Assembly (NCBI RefSeq): GCF_005402965.1
Contig: NZ_BJCF01000026.1
Span: 1 to 60,742, forward strand
Length of the DNA: 60,742 nucleotides
Origin: Dolichospermum planctonicum
GTDB lineage: Bacteria > Cyanobacteriota > Cyanobacteriia > Cyanobacteriales > Nostocaceae
Reading direction: 5' to 3'
Shown here: piece after piece, positions 10,101 to 19,000 of the stretch
How positions within the stretch are numbered: position 1 is the first letter of the stretch
Layout of the letters: each line of letters starts with the position of its first letter
Program-made: the position numbers and the translations under genes
Notes under the pieces: generated by a model
Seen by the model: the letters and a program-made list of their open reading frames with translations, nothing else
The model's database searches: none
Told to the model about the DNA's origin: nothing

Positions 10101-10945
10101 CTAAAATTGAGCAATCTTCTATAACTGTGTTGGATGAAAAGATACCTGATTCGACAAAATCAAAGTTAAAATTGCTCGTAGCAGAAGATAATCCAGTTAA
10201 TCAAAAAGTTATCCTCAAGCAACTCCACAGTTTAGGCTATAAAGCTGATATCGTTGCCAATGGCCAAGAAGTTTTGGAAATGTTGGATAACATTGCCTAT
10301 GATTTAATTTTGATGGACTGTCAAATGCCAATTCTCGATGGTTTAAAAACTACAAAAGTAATTCGTTCTCGGCCAATAAGTTCATTTGTTAATCACCGAC
10401 AACCTATAGTTATTGCTATTACTGCTAATGCTATGAAGGAGGATCAACAGAGTTGTTTAGATGCTGGTATGGATGACTATTTTAGCAAACCAATTACTAA
10501 GGATAAATTAGCAACATTATTAGAGCTTTGGAGTTCCAGAATTATGGCAGGACGACTAGTGACTATTCCTGACCCTGAGCCAGCAGTTTTAATAACAAAT
10601 AATCCGTTAACAGATTTACCAATTGATTGGGAACATCTACATCAAATCTCAGACAATGATCCAGAATTTGAGTTAGAAATATTAAAAGTTTTTGTGGAAG
10701 ATAGCCTATTTCATGTAGAGGGAATTAAAGCCGCAATTACCGTTAATGACTTTCCTCAACTGGCCAGGGAAGCTCATCATCTTAAAGGTTCTAGTGGTAA
10801 TGTTGGTGCTACAGCCATGCGGAAAATTGCAGAAGAACTAGAACAACTTAGTCGCAAACAGAGTTTTGTCGGTGCTTATGAATTGGTACTAGGATTAGTT
10901 GATTTTATAAACAAGATTCAAGCATTTTTAATTAAGGCTTGCTGA
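7172..10945 (+). CDS. Hybrid histidine kinase GAF-PAS-PAS-GAF(CBCR-like)-HK-REC-REC-HPt
   Basis: A 1257-residue cytoplasmic hybrid sensor kinase with no membrane segments. Order of domains: GAF (about 15-165), PAS (about 170-285), PAS/PAC (about 290-405), second GAF (about 410-570), HisKA with H-box NMSHEIRTPMNG (phospho-His608), HATPase with N box IIMNLIGNAIKFT, DTGIGI and GGTGLGLAI, receiver 1 with Asp898 (LIDMQMP), receiver 2 with Asp1049 (LMDCQMP), and a C-terminal HPt with HHLKGSSG (His1202). All phosphotransfer residues are present, so it can run a complete phosphorelay by itself. The second GAF matches cyanobacteriochrome GAFs and holds a Cys511-His512 pair (see findings), so light sensing is possible. 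No response-regulator gene is adjacent. The gene ends in short tandem repeats. Confidence 0.93.
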   Translation: MKALLRNDEAGRIEALLQYRILDTQSEREFDDITRLASFICATPMAVMTLVDTDRQWFKSKIGLEASETPRSIGFCNHAIQQPDPMIIPDATLDPRFVNNPLVTSDPNIRFYAGIPLINDEGYGLGALCVLDDIPRELAPQQIEALNILGRQVMQQLEWRRNLDSLLLSTVLDTVNALVIVLNPEGEIIGFNRACEETTGYSYNEVRNQCFWNVFTEPKRRRTAQSIFEKIKSSKGLKEYENYWRIKDGNLRLINWSNRTVSNENGEIEFIVCTGIDITERKQAEESLKRQLAAVEATSDGISIVDKQGNYLYLNSSYVNIFGYSHATELLGKNWQQVYEQEQVKLFEKKIFPELMKQGYWHGETIAQRKDSSNFAAEMSLTKLKDGGFICVGRDISKRKEAEEELKYFNLRSQLLADITLKIRGSLQIDDILQTSVTEVQKLLKTDRVVILELLADGSLTARKEALIPGIPVVMGTNIVEPCLTKNYIEKYTQGWIGVINDIEKANIRSCHVELLQKFNVKANLVVPIFLKDEFWGLLIAHHCTQPRQWTNWETEFLKSLSDQIGIALAQAKLLQAEILQRRELEIARHQAELASLSKSSFLANMSHEIRTPMNGILGMTGLLLETPLNPEQKDFLEIVRVSGDALLSLINEILDLSKLEAGEMIIESIDFDLCNCLEEVLDLLAPQAHQKGLEIATLVQQNVYKYLTGDVGRLRQIIMNLIGNAIKFTKEGEVLLEVELKSETQDLVILNFTIIDTGIGISLQDQNKLFQAFSQVDASITRQYGGTGLGLAICQQLVSLMGGKIGVKSQMGKGSQFWFELPFMKQNQPSCQILELDILTNKRLLVIDDNGTNRRIIYHQATHWGMLVDEAACANTGLAALQKAATENHPYDIVLIDMQMPVIDGLTLGSQIKANSAISNIPLVLLTSSNQKDESKKAINIGFISYLVKPIKPSRLLDTIMDILGNQAKLDNFQSSKIEQSSITVLDEKIPDSTKSKLKLLVAEDNPVNQKVILKQLHSLGYKADIVANGQEVLEMLDNIAYDLILMDCQMPILDGLKTTKVIRSRPISSFVNHRQPIVIAITANAMKEDQQSCLDAGMDDYFSKPITKDKLATLLELWSSRIMAGRLVTIPDPEPAVLITNNPLTDLPIDWEHLHQISDNDPEFELEILKVFVEDSLFHVEGIKAAITVNDFPQLAREAHHLKGSSGNVGATAMRKIAEELEQLSRKQSFVGAYELVLGLVDFINKIQAFLIKAC

Positions 10946-10985
10946 AATAGTGCTGAAATAGTGCTGAAATAAGTGCTGAAAAAGT
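10941..10985. repeat. 11-bp tandem repeat at the kinase 3' end
   Basis: Four imperfect units of GCTGAAATAGT running across the stop codon of the hybrid kinase into the intergenic space. The first unit contains the end of the coding sequence. No function is evident. Confidence 0.75.
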
Positions 10986-11031
10986 TTTTTCGTTCCCTGA
11001 CAAGGTTATCCATGAAGTCAAGTTGACCGTG

Positions 11032-11059
11032 GTAGAGACGTTCCATGGAACGTCTTTAC
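11032..11059. repeat. Palindrome between convergent genes
   Basis: A near-perfect palindrome, GTAGAGACGTTCC-ATGG-AACGTCTTTAC, centred between the convergent kinase and aroF genes. Such GTAGAGACGTTCCATGGAACG elements recur in intergenic regions of Nostocales. It could act as a bidirectional transcript end, but no T-run supports a classical terminator. Confidence 0.65.
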
Positions 11060-11085
11060 ATAGAGCCGACTCTTGTTAGCATCCT

Positions 11086-12135
11086 TTAGCTTTTTTGGTT
11101 CGGCCAACGACCGACCGCTTGACCAATTACCGCCAATTCTGACATTAATTGATCAAAAGCGTCCGGTGTTAAAGATTGGGGTCCATCGGATAACGCTTTG
11201 GCTGGGTTGGGGTGAACTTCAATCATAAGCGCGTCCGTACCCGCAGCGATCGCCGCCATGGCCATAGCAGGGACAAATTCGGACCAACCCACACCATGAC
11301 TAGGATCAATCATAATTGGTAAATGGGTGAGTTTCCGCAACACCGGCACAACCGATAAATCTAGAGTATTGCGGGTATATTGACGGTCAAAAGTTCTAAT
11401 TCCCCGTTCACACAAAATTACATGAGGATTACCCGCTGCTAAAATATACTCAGCCGCCATTAACCAATCCTCAATGGTTGCAGCCATACCGCGTTTTAAC
11501 AGCACGGGTTTAGGTTGCGCTCCCACTTTTTTGAGCATGGAGAAATTCTGCATATTTCTCGCCCCCACCTGAATCACATCTGCGACTTGGCCAATTTTCT
11601 CCAAATCTTCCGTATCCATAACCTCGGTAATAATCCCCAAACCGCTAACTTTCCGGGCTGTAGCTAACAATTCCAAAGCGCTTTCACCATGACCTTGAAA
11701 AGCATAGGGTGACGTGCGGGGTTTATAGGCTCCACCTCGCAAAAACTTAGCCCCCGCAGCCTTTACCCGCAGCGCCGTTTCCACAATCATCTCCTCATTT
11801 TCCACCGAACACGGTCCAGCCACAACCACCAAAGGATGATGTTCACCAAACACCACATCTCCTTGAGGAGTATTTACCACCACCTCAGAAGCTTCTCCAT
11901 GACGGAATTGACGACTAGCCCGTTTATAGGGTACTTCCACTCGTAATACTTGTTCAATCCATTGACTCAATTCTTGAATACGGGGGGGGTCTAAATCAGC
12001 GGTTTCCCCAACTAAAGCAATGACCACCTTATGTTGACCAATAATTTTTTCTGGAGTTAGTCCCCAGCTAGATAATTCTGTAGTAATGCGATTTATTTCT
12101 TCCTGGGGGGAACCAACCTTCATGACAATAATCAT
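11086..12135 (-). CDS. aroF: 3-deoxy-7-phosphoheptulonate synthase
   Basis: A 349-residue DAHP synthase of the AroF/AroA(G) type. It condenses phosphoenolpyruvate and erythrose 4-phosphate in the first step of aromatic amino-acid and chorismate synthesis, in the cytosol. The N-terminal 90 residues form a ferredoxin-like regulatory domain (MIIVMKVGSPQEEI). The barrel follows with VVAGPCSVENEEM, FLRGGAYKPRTSPYAFQG, DVIQVGARNMQNF, VLLKRGMAATIEDW, ILCERGIRTFD and the C-terminal IDPSHGVGWSEFV and LMIEVHPNP motifs that carry metal- and substrate-binding residues. Length fits the family. It stands alone, convergent with the kinase, and a HIP1 octamer lies inside it near 11246. Confidence 0.95.
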   Translation of the reverse strand: MIIVMKVGSPQEEINRITTELSSWGLTPEKIIGQHKVVIALVGETADLDPPRIQELSQWIEQVLRVEVPYKRASRQFRHGEASEVVVNTPQGDVVFGEHHPLVVVAGPCSVENEEMIVETALRVKAAGAKFLRGGAYKPRTSPYAFQGHGESALELLATARKVSGLGIITEVMDTEDLEKIGQVADVIQVGARNMQNFSMLKKVGAQPKPVLLKRGMAATIEDWLMAAEYILAAGNPHVILCERGIRTFDRQYTRNTLDLSVVPVLRKLTHLPIMIDPSHGVGWSEFVPAMAMAAIAAGTDALMIEVHPNPAKALSDGPQSLTPDAFDQLMSELAVIGQAVGRWPNQKS

Positions 12136-12310
12136 TTACGAGTTCCTTTTTTAGTAAATTTTTGATTAACTAACTTGAGATTAACAAGCAAAACCTATGA
12201 AAAAAAGCGTTACCCGCAAAGGATAATGGGTGATAATGTATACATTTGTACTATAAGTGGGACAGACATTTAGACCATTACACTGATTTTAGCATTTCGG
12301 TAGCTGATAT

Positions 12311-15103
12311 TTAATCATCATCTTCTTCTAGTTCTTTACCCAGGCGATATTTTATATCATAGTTGATGATAAAGTCTAATTCTGCTTCTGTAAATCCATA
12401 ATGTTCTGCTAATATCTTATCTATTTCATCTATGATAGGTTTGGATAATTTGGGAGAAAAGAACTGAACTTTTAATATACCTTGCTTGACATAATTAATA
12501 TCTTTCATGATTGAGTTTTTTTGTAAATCTAACATTAATTGTTGAGCAAGTTCTGATAATGAAAGTTTAATACTATTACTCACTTTGTTTAAATTAAACA
12601 AAAATCCGTTGACTTCCCGTTTATTAACATTTCTACAATCTGATAAAGATAAAAAATACCAGAAAAATAACGAGGATAAATAAACAGATAAAACAGCATT
12701 ACAATTAATTTCTAAATCAAAATTTATTGTTTTTAACTCAGAAGTTGTTTGTGTTTTCCCTAGAGAATTTATGATTGTTGGTGGTTGATTAAGGAATTGT
12801 AAAAAATATCTTAATTTTCTAGTATGATATAAAGAATACTTACCATTTTGACTTGTTTGTTCACCTAATGTTTTTTGTTCTTTAATAACTTTCTCAAAAA
12901 CGCTAATCTCTAAAATTGTTCCAAATTTTGGAATAGAGGTTAAGTAAAATAAATGTTCTGGAATAATAACATATTTCAAGAGTTGAAAAAGATAATTTCT
13001 TTCTTCATGATACCACCGATAATATTTACTAGAATATACCAAATTATTGCTTATACTTTTTTGTAAACTTATTAAACTTTTTTTTCCAATACAAATACAT
13101 AAATGTTTATCTACATTTTCAAATAGCTTAGATGGACGCATTGCATAAGTGCTTATCCAAGTTTTTACATAATTTATTTGTACTAAATTACGCAGTAAAT
13201 CAAATCCATTTGTACTAACAAAAGATATTGGAATAATCATTCCTAACCAGCTTTTTTGATGAGAAATATAAATACTTCTTTCTATTAAGAATGAATATAA
13301 ATCATTACATTTTTCTGTTTGATAACCTTTAATTTCATAATCCTTTTTGACCTTACTATATTCCACATAAGGAGGATTACCAATAATCACATCAAAACCC
13401 CCACGACTAATAATACCATAAAACTCCACAAACCAATGAAAAGGACAATGAGATAATTTCCACTTTTCCCACTCCTGCTTCTTCTTAACATCTATCCCAT
13501 ATTCCCGCGCTAAATACTCATTCAAATCCTCATTTAAAATATTTAAAGTTTCTTGTATCATTTGTTTATTTTTATAAGTTTGATTACAAGTTTGCATTAT
13601 TTTAAAAGTTTCATAAACTTCTATAAATTGTTGAGAACCTTCAACGGCTTTTTTAACCTGATCATAATTAGCAAAACCCACCAAACTATTACCCGCACGA
13701 ATATTAAAATCAATATCTGGTAAAGGTTCAATCCCATAATTAGGTAAACTATGATTAGGAGTTACCTGTGCTACTAGTTTTAAAAATAAACGTAATTTAC
13801 AAATTTCCGTCGCTTCCTCCATAATATCCACCCCATAGAGATTATTTAACATAATCTTTTTGAGAATAAAATAACGTTGGTTATGATGAAATTTCACATC
13901 ATTTAAAATTTGTTGAAATTGCTTGATAGTCTTATTCTTATTATTGTTATCATTATCCTCTAGAAAACTGGTCATTTTTTCTAAACAAGCATCATAAAGA
14001 GGTTCAAGAATATTCAAAGCAGCAAATAAAAAAGCCCCACTCCCACAAGTAGGGTCAAGAATTGACATTTTACCTAATTGGTCATAGATACTATATAAAA
14101 ATTGCGGATCTTGACAATTATTAATGACATCTTCTGCAAATTGACGAATATTCAAGTTATAAGTAATTAAATCATTGATATTCTTAACCTCTCCATTAAC
14201 TAGCTTTTCTCTGATTTCTAAATAACGGGTTTTTCTGGTAATATATTCTCTCCAAATTTCCGTAGGTAAACCATAATTATCATCTGCTGGTTGATTCCAA
14301 TTCTGTCTTTGAGAAACATCATTTAAACCTCTAGCAATATGTTCTGGTAATGGTAAATCTACTCCGGTTTTCACTGCTTCATAAATATAGCGTTCTGGGT
14401 AATCTTTTAATAAGTTCCAAAAATCGTAATTTTCACTTTTGACAGCATCAAATAAATAGGGAATAATACAATTTTTACTAATATATTCTGTGATATCTTC
14501 TTTAGTATAATATGCTCCCATTTGTTTTTGGTTAATGTACTTTTCAAAGATATAACCTAAAACATCAGGGTTAATTTCATGATCATTTTTTAGTGGTCTT
14601 TCATCTAAATACCAATTATACTGATCAAAGAAGTTGAATATTTGAGTAAAAGCGGTATCGGGAATTGTAATTTGAGGATAGGTTTGTTCTAAATAATGGA
14701 CTGTGAATAAACCCCCGTTTAAATAGGGAACTTTTCCTAAAAGTGCTTCTAATTCGGTATTTCTGTTCTGATTTCCTAAACCTTGATGAAATAATTTTAG
14801 CAGGAAATAACGATAAAATGAGTAAAACTGATTATTTTCTTTGTGTTCTTGACATTGATTTAATTTGGTTCTCAAATAATCTAAATCATTGTTTAAAAAA
14901 CCTTTACGTTGAATAAAGTAAATGAACATTAAACGGTTCAGCATTAAGGAAGCGTACCATTCTTGATCAAATTTCACGGGAATACCATCAATAAAATCTA
15001 AAAATGTTTTATATTCTTTCTTGAAGTTTTCATAAAATTTCTTAGTGATTTTATCTATTAATATTTTATTATTTTTTGTGTTAATTATCTCTTTAATTGT
15101 CAT
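12311..15103 (-). CDS. Eco57I-like adenine methylase/restriction protein, copy 1 (N-terminally short)
   Basis: A 930-residue protein of the Eco57I-like restriction-modification methylase family. It carries the SAM-binding motif DPTCGSGAF (Asp350) and the N6-adenine catalytic motif NPPY (Asn576), with the preceding MGAYYTKEDITEYI helix typical of type I/IIG methylases. Residues from about 20 to 460 are almost identical to copy 2 (16013-19285). The part after NPPY, about residues 600-870, differs strongly and should hold the target-recognition domain. The last 45 residues (KPIIDEIDKILAEHYG onward) are again shared. It lacks the 145-residue N-terminal domain of copy 2. No PD-(D/E)XK nuclease motif is recognised, so it could be a methylase only. 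The start is the ATG at 15103. The VapBC-like pair and copy 2 lie upstream on the same strand. Confidence 0.85.
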   Translation of the reverse strand: MTIKEIINTKNNKILIDKITKKFYENFKKEYKTFLDFIDGIPVKFDQEWYASLMLNRLMFIYFIQRKGFLNNDLDYLRTKLNQCQEHKENNQFYSFYRYFLLKLFHQGLGNQNRNTELEALLGKVPYLNGGLFTVHYLEQTYPQITIPDTAFTQIFNFFDQYNWYLDERPLKNDHEINPDVLGYIFEKYINQKQMGAYYTKEDITEYISKNCIIPYLFDAVKSENYDFWNLLKDYPERYIYEAVKTGVDLPLPEHIARGLNDVSQRQNWNQPADDNYGLPTEIWREYITRKTRYLEIREKLVNGEVKNINDLITYNLNIRQFAEDVINNCQDPQFLYSIYDQLGKMSILDPTCGSGAFLFAALNILEPLYDACLEKMTSFLEDNDNNNKNKTIKQFQQILNDVKFHHNQRYFILKKIMLNNLYGVDIMEEATEICKLRLFLKLVAQVTPNHSLPNYGIEPLPDIDFNIRAGNSLVGFANYDQVKKAVEGSQQFIEVYETFKIMQTCNQTYKNKQMIQETLNILNEDLNEYLAREYGIDVKKKQEWEKWKLSHCPFHWFVEFYGIISRGGFDVIIGNPPYVEYSKVKKDYEIKGYQTEKCNDLYSFLIERSIYISHQKSWLGMIIPISFVSTNGFDLLRNLVQINYVKTWISTYAMRPSKLFENVDKHLCICIGKKSLISLQKSISNNLVYSSKYYRWYHEERNYLFQLLKYVIIPEHLFYLTSIPKFGTILEISVFEKVIKEQKTLGEQTSQNGKYSLYHTRKLRYFLQFLNQPPTIINSLGKTQTTSELKTINFDLEINCNAVLSVYLSSLFFWYFLSLSDCRNVNKREVNGFLFNLNKVSNSIKLSLSELAQQLMLDLQKNSIMKDINYVKQGILKVQFFSPKLSKPIIDEIDKILAEHYGFTEAELDFIINYDIKYRLGKELEEDDD
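13628..15060 (-). repeat. Methylase core repeat, copy 1
   Basis: About 1430 bp that align with 17378-18810 at a constant offset of 3750 bp without an indel, differing by only scattered substitutions. It encodes the shared helical and SAM-binding core. Recombination between the two would remove the VapBC-like pair and one target-recognition region. Similarity resumes at a different offset (3684) around the NPPY motif (about 13321-13540 versus 17005-17224) and again at the gene ends. Confidence 0.93.
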
Positions 15104-15154
15104 CACTTTTAATTATGCTGAGATGTTTTAAAAACTTTATTCGCTATTATAGTC

Positions 15155-15568
15155 CTAAATAAAATCTGCTAAACAACTACCTAATTTTAAATTTTCTATA
15201 TGTTGAAAATCACTATCATAAGTAAATAAGATTAAATCATGTTGAATTGCTGTAGCTGCGATCCAAATATCATTAGTAGGTATAGGTTTACCTTTTTTTC
15301 TTAATTGATGGTAAATTATAGCATAATATTCTGATGTTTTTTCATCTATAGGAAATATTTTTATTCTACTAGATTCTAAAAATTTTTCTAATTCATAACG
15401 GTTAGTTTCTTGTTTATTTCCTAAAGCAAAACCTCCTAATAATTCTCCTATAATGATTGTATTTATGGCAATAATATCTACATTTTCAATTATTTCAACT
15501 GCTTCATTTTGATGACGTTTAAAAGCAGTATAAGCATTTGTATCTATTAAAATTGATTTTATAGCCAT
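15155..15568 (-). CDS. PIN-domain toxin (VapC-like)
   Basis: A 137-residue PIN-domain ribonuclease. Conserved acidic residues are visible in LIDTNAY (Asp9), IGELLGG (Glu42), TNDIWIAA (Asp near 99) and TYDSDF (Asp near 117), the usual metal-binding quartet. Length matches VapC toxins, which cleave specific RNAs such as tRNAs. The gene overlaps the end of the upstream antitoxin-like gene by 10 bp, the typical translational coupling of a toxin-antitoxin pair. The pair lies between the two methylase copies, where it would stabilise the duplicated locus. Confidence 0.85.
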   Translation of the reverse strand: MAIKSILIDTNAYTAFKRHQNEAVEIIENVDIIAINTIIIGELLGGFALGNKQETNRYELEKFLESSRIKIFPIDEKTSEYYAIIYHQLRKKGKPIPTNDIWIAATAIQHDLILFTYDSDFQHIENLKLGSCLADFI

Positions 15569-15825
15569 AATTTTTGATCTATTTCATTAAATTGTTTAGT
15601 ATTAAGTAAAAATTCAATTTCATCTTCTTCACTCCATGTTCCCGCAAGATAATCTAAATCATGATAAGGGTAAGAATTAGAGAGATGTTTTTCTGGGGAT
15701 GATATAATTCCTTTTTTTACATGATTTATTTTATCTGTAAATTCTTTTATCCACTGATAAAGGTTATTCAGTTCTTCTTCTGGTATTTTGTCAATTTCTG
15801 CTTGAATAAGTTCTTTTACAGTCAT
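15559..15825 (-). CDS. Antitoxin-like protein of a VapBC-type pair
   Basis: An 88-residue protein upstream of and overlapping the PIN toxin. Its middle and end (YPYHDLDYLAGTWSEEDEIEF, split here as YPYHDLDYLAG and TWSEEDEIEF, then IDQKLW) match a cyanobacterial antitoxin type found next to PIN toxins. The N-terminal half is helical (LIQAEIDKIPEEELNNLYQW) and probably contributes DNA binding or dimerisation. It should neutralise the toxin and repress its own operon. The family is recognised by context and tail motif rather than a canonical DNA-binding motif. Confidence 0.75.
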   Translation of the reverse strand: MTVKELIQAEIDKIPEEELNNLYQWIKEFTDKINHVKKGIISSPEKHLSNSYPYHDLDYLAGTWSEEDEIEFLLNTKQFNEIDQKLWL

Positions 15826-15942
15826 AAAGTTTACTCCTGTTGTTAATTTACATATTATAACACTTTTATCAATTGTTAATTATCTTTATCTCCTAATTGT
15901 TTGTAAATTACTTGACTAGTAATTTTATATAAGTATGAATTG

Positions 15943-15972
15943 AACGCAGATAAACGCAGATAAACGCAGATA
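15943..15972. repeat. 10-bp tandem repeat (AACGCAGATA x3)
   Basis: Three exact units of AACGCAGATA in the gap between copy 2 of the methylase and the antitoxin-like gene. This is a member of the common cyanobacterial dispersed repeat containing aacgcagataaacgcag. It may lie in the antitoxin promoter region. Confidence 0.8.
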
Positions 15973-16012
15973 GTTTTGTACTTCATTATACTAGGAAAAG
16001 TTATATTAATTA

Positions 16013-19000
16013 TCAATTATCGTCTTCTTCTAGTTCTTTACCCATGCGATATTTTATATCATAGTTGATAATAAAGTCTAATTCTGCTTCTGTAAGTCCA
16101 TAATGTTCTGCTAATATTTTATCTATTTCATCTATGATAGGTTTGGATAATTTGGGATAATACTCATCATAAATTACCTTACCAGTGGTTTTGTATGATG
16201 CTTCTTTGCGAAATGAATTTTTCTGGAAATCTTTCATTAATTTATCTGTTAATGTTATCAGTTGGTTTTTAATATCTGTAGACATTTTATCTAAACCTAC
16301 AGGGAAATTTTCTATTTCTCTCATGTTTAAATGACGACAATCAGATAAAATAATAAACCACCAATAAAATAAAGAACTATTTAAGATAGCTACTACAGTT
16401 AAACTATCTAATTCTGTTTTTAAATATATTGGTTTAACCTGTGATGATATTTTATTTCCTTCCTTTTCATTCCAAAAATAAGGGATAAAATTTATAGTTC
16501 TTATCCAATATTGAGGAGCATTATGAAAATAAGCTATATAATCAGAATTTTTGAGAAAATTTAAACTTATTTTTTGATAATTACTAATTTTATTGAAAAT
16601 GGATAAACCCAAACCATCATTAATTTTAGGAATAGAACCTTTTAGCAAATAATTAGTAATATTTTGATAGCTTATATTATGAAATAAAATATTTCTAGTT
16701 TCTGAATACCAACGAATGTAATTAGTTGAATATACTTTTTTATCTTGACAATTAATATTTTGTTGACTAATTACAATTGTAGCTCTAATATGTTCTAAAC
16801 CATCAAACAGTTTACCAGGACGATCATCAAAATTAGCAAAATACAAATAATCCGAATATTGCATTAAATAAGCTTGTAAAGATATCATTCTATCGGTACA
16901 AACTATTGGTAATTGTACAATCATTCCCATATAACTTTTATTAATGGCAATATTACCACTTCTTTCGATAGTTAAACCATACAAATTACCACATTTTTCT
17001 GTTTGATAACCTTTAATTTCATAATCCTTTTTGACCTTACTATATTCTACATAAGGAGGATTACCAATAATCACATCAAAACCCCCACGACTAATAATAC
17101 CATAAAACTCCACAAACCAATGAAAAGGACGATGAGATAATTTCCACTTTTCCAACTCCTGCTTCTTCTGAACATCTATCCCATATTCCCGCGCTAAATA
17201 CTCATTCAACTCCTCATTTAAACTATCCAATGACTCTTGTAAAAGTTGCTTAGTACCAGTAAAATCACTACCATTAACCGTAGAAGTTTGAATATCTCTA
17301 AAAGTTTGATAAACCTGACTAACTCGCTTTGCTTTCTCATCAATTCTTGTCATATCACTAAACAAGTCTAACTTCAATTGTTGAGAACCTTCAACGGCTT
17401 TTTTAACCTGATCATAATTAGCAAAACCCACCAAACTATTACCCGCACGAATATTAAAATCAATATCTGGTAAAGGTTCAATCCCATAATTAGGTAAACT
17501 ATGATTAGGAGTTACCTGTGCTACTAGTTTTAAAAATAAACGTAATTTACAAATTTCTGTCGCTTCCTCCATAATATCCACCCCATAGAGATTATTTAAC
17601 ATAATCTTTTTGAGAATGAAATAACGTTGGTTATGATGAAATTTCACATCATTTAAAATTTGTCGAAATTGCTTGATAGTCTTATTCTTATTATTGTTAT
17701 CATTATCCTCTAGAAAACTGGTCATTTTTTCTAAACAAGCATCATAAAGAGGTTCAAGAATATTCAAAGCAGCAAATAAAAAAGCTCCACTCCCACAAGT
17801 AGGGTCAAGAATTGACATTTTACCTAATTGGTCATAGATACTATATAAAAATTGCGGATCTTGACAATTATTAATTACATCTTCTGCAAATTGACGAATA
17901 TTCAAGTTATAAGTAATTAAATCATTGATATGATTAATTTCTCCATTAACTAGCTTTTCTCTGATTTCTAAATAACGGGTTTTTCTAGTAATATATTCTC
18001 TCCAAATTTCCGTAGGTAAACCATAATTATCATCTGCTGGTTGATTCCAATTCTGTCTTTGAGAAACATCATTTAAACCTTTAGCAATATGTTCTGGTAA
18101 TGGTAAATTTACTCCGGTTTTGACTGCTTCATAAATATACCGTTCTGGGTAATCTTTTAATAAGTTCCAAAAATCGTAATTTTCACTTTTGACAGCATCA
18201 AATAAATAGGGAATAATGCAATTTTTACTAATATATTCTGTGATATCTTCTTTAGTGTAATATGCTCCCATTTGTTTTTGGTTAATGTACTTTTCAAAGA
18301 TATAACCTAAAACATCAGGGTTAATTTCATGATCATTTTTTAGTGGTCTTTCATCTAAATACCAATTATACTGATCAAAGAAGTTGAATATTTGAGTAAA
18401 AGCGGTATCGGGAATTGTAATTTGAGGATAGGTTTGTTCTAAATAATGGACTGTGAATAAACCCCCGTTTAAATAGGGAACTTTTCCTAGTAGTGCTTCT
18501 AATTCGGTATTTCTGTTTTGATTTCCTAAACCTTGATGAAATAATTTTAGCAGGAAATAACGATAAAATGAGTAAAACTGATTATTTTCTTTGTGTTCTT
18601 GACATTGATTTAATTTGGTTCTCAAATAATCTAAATCATTATTTAAAAAACCTTTACGTTGAATAAAGTAAATGAACATTAAACGGTTCAGCATTAAGGA
18701 AGCGTACCATTCTTGATCAAATTTCACGGGAATACCATCAATAAAATCTAAAAATGTTTTATATTCCTTTTTGAATTGATCATAAAATTTCTTGGTAACT
18801 TTATCAACATCAAAGGCTTTTTTAGTCTTCTTAGTAACTTCTAATAAAGTTAAATTTTCTTCCTCTTTAATACTAATATAAATTGTTTCTAACTTTTGAA
18901 TTAAACCCTCCCCCGACTGATGAATATAATAATGATTTTCTCGACTAGTGACGGGTTTTCCTGGTTCGCGTCTTACCCATTGCCAAATTTGTTTTTCTTG

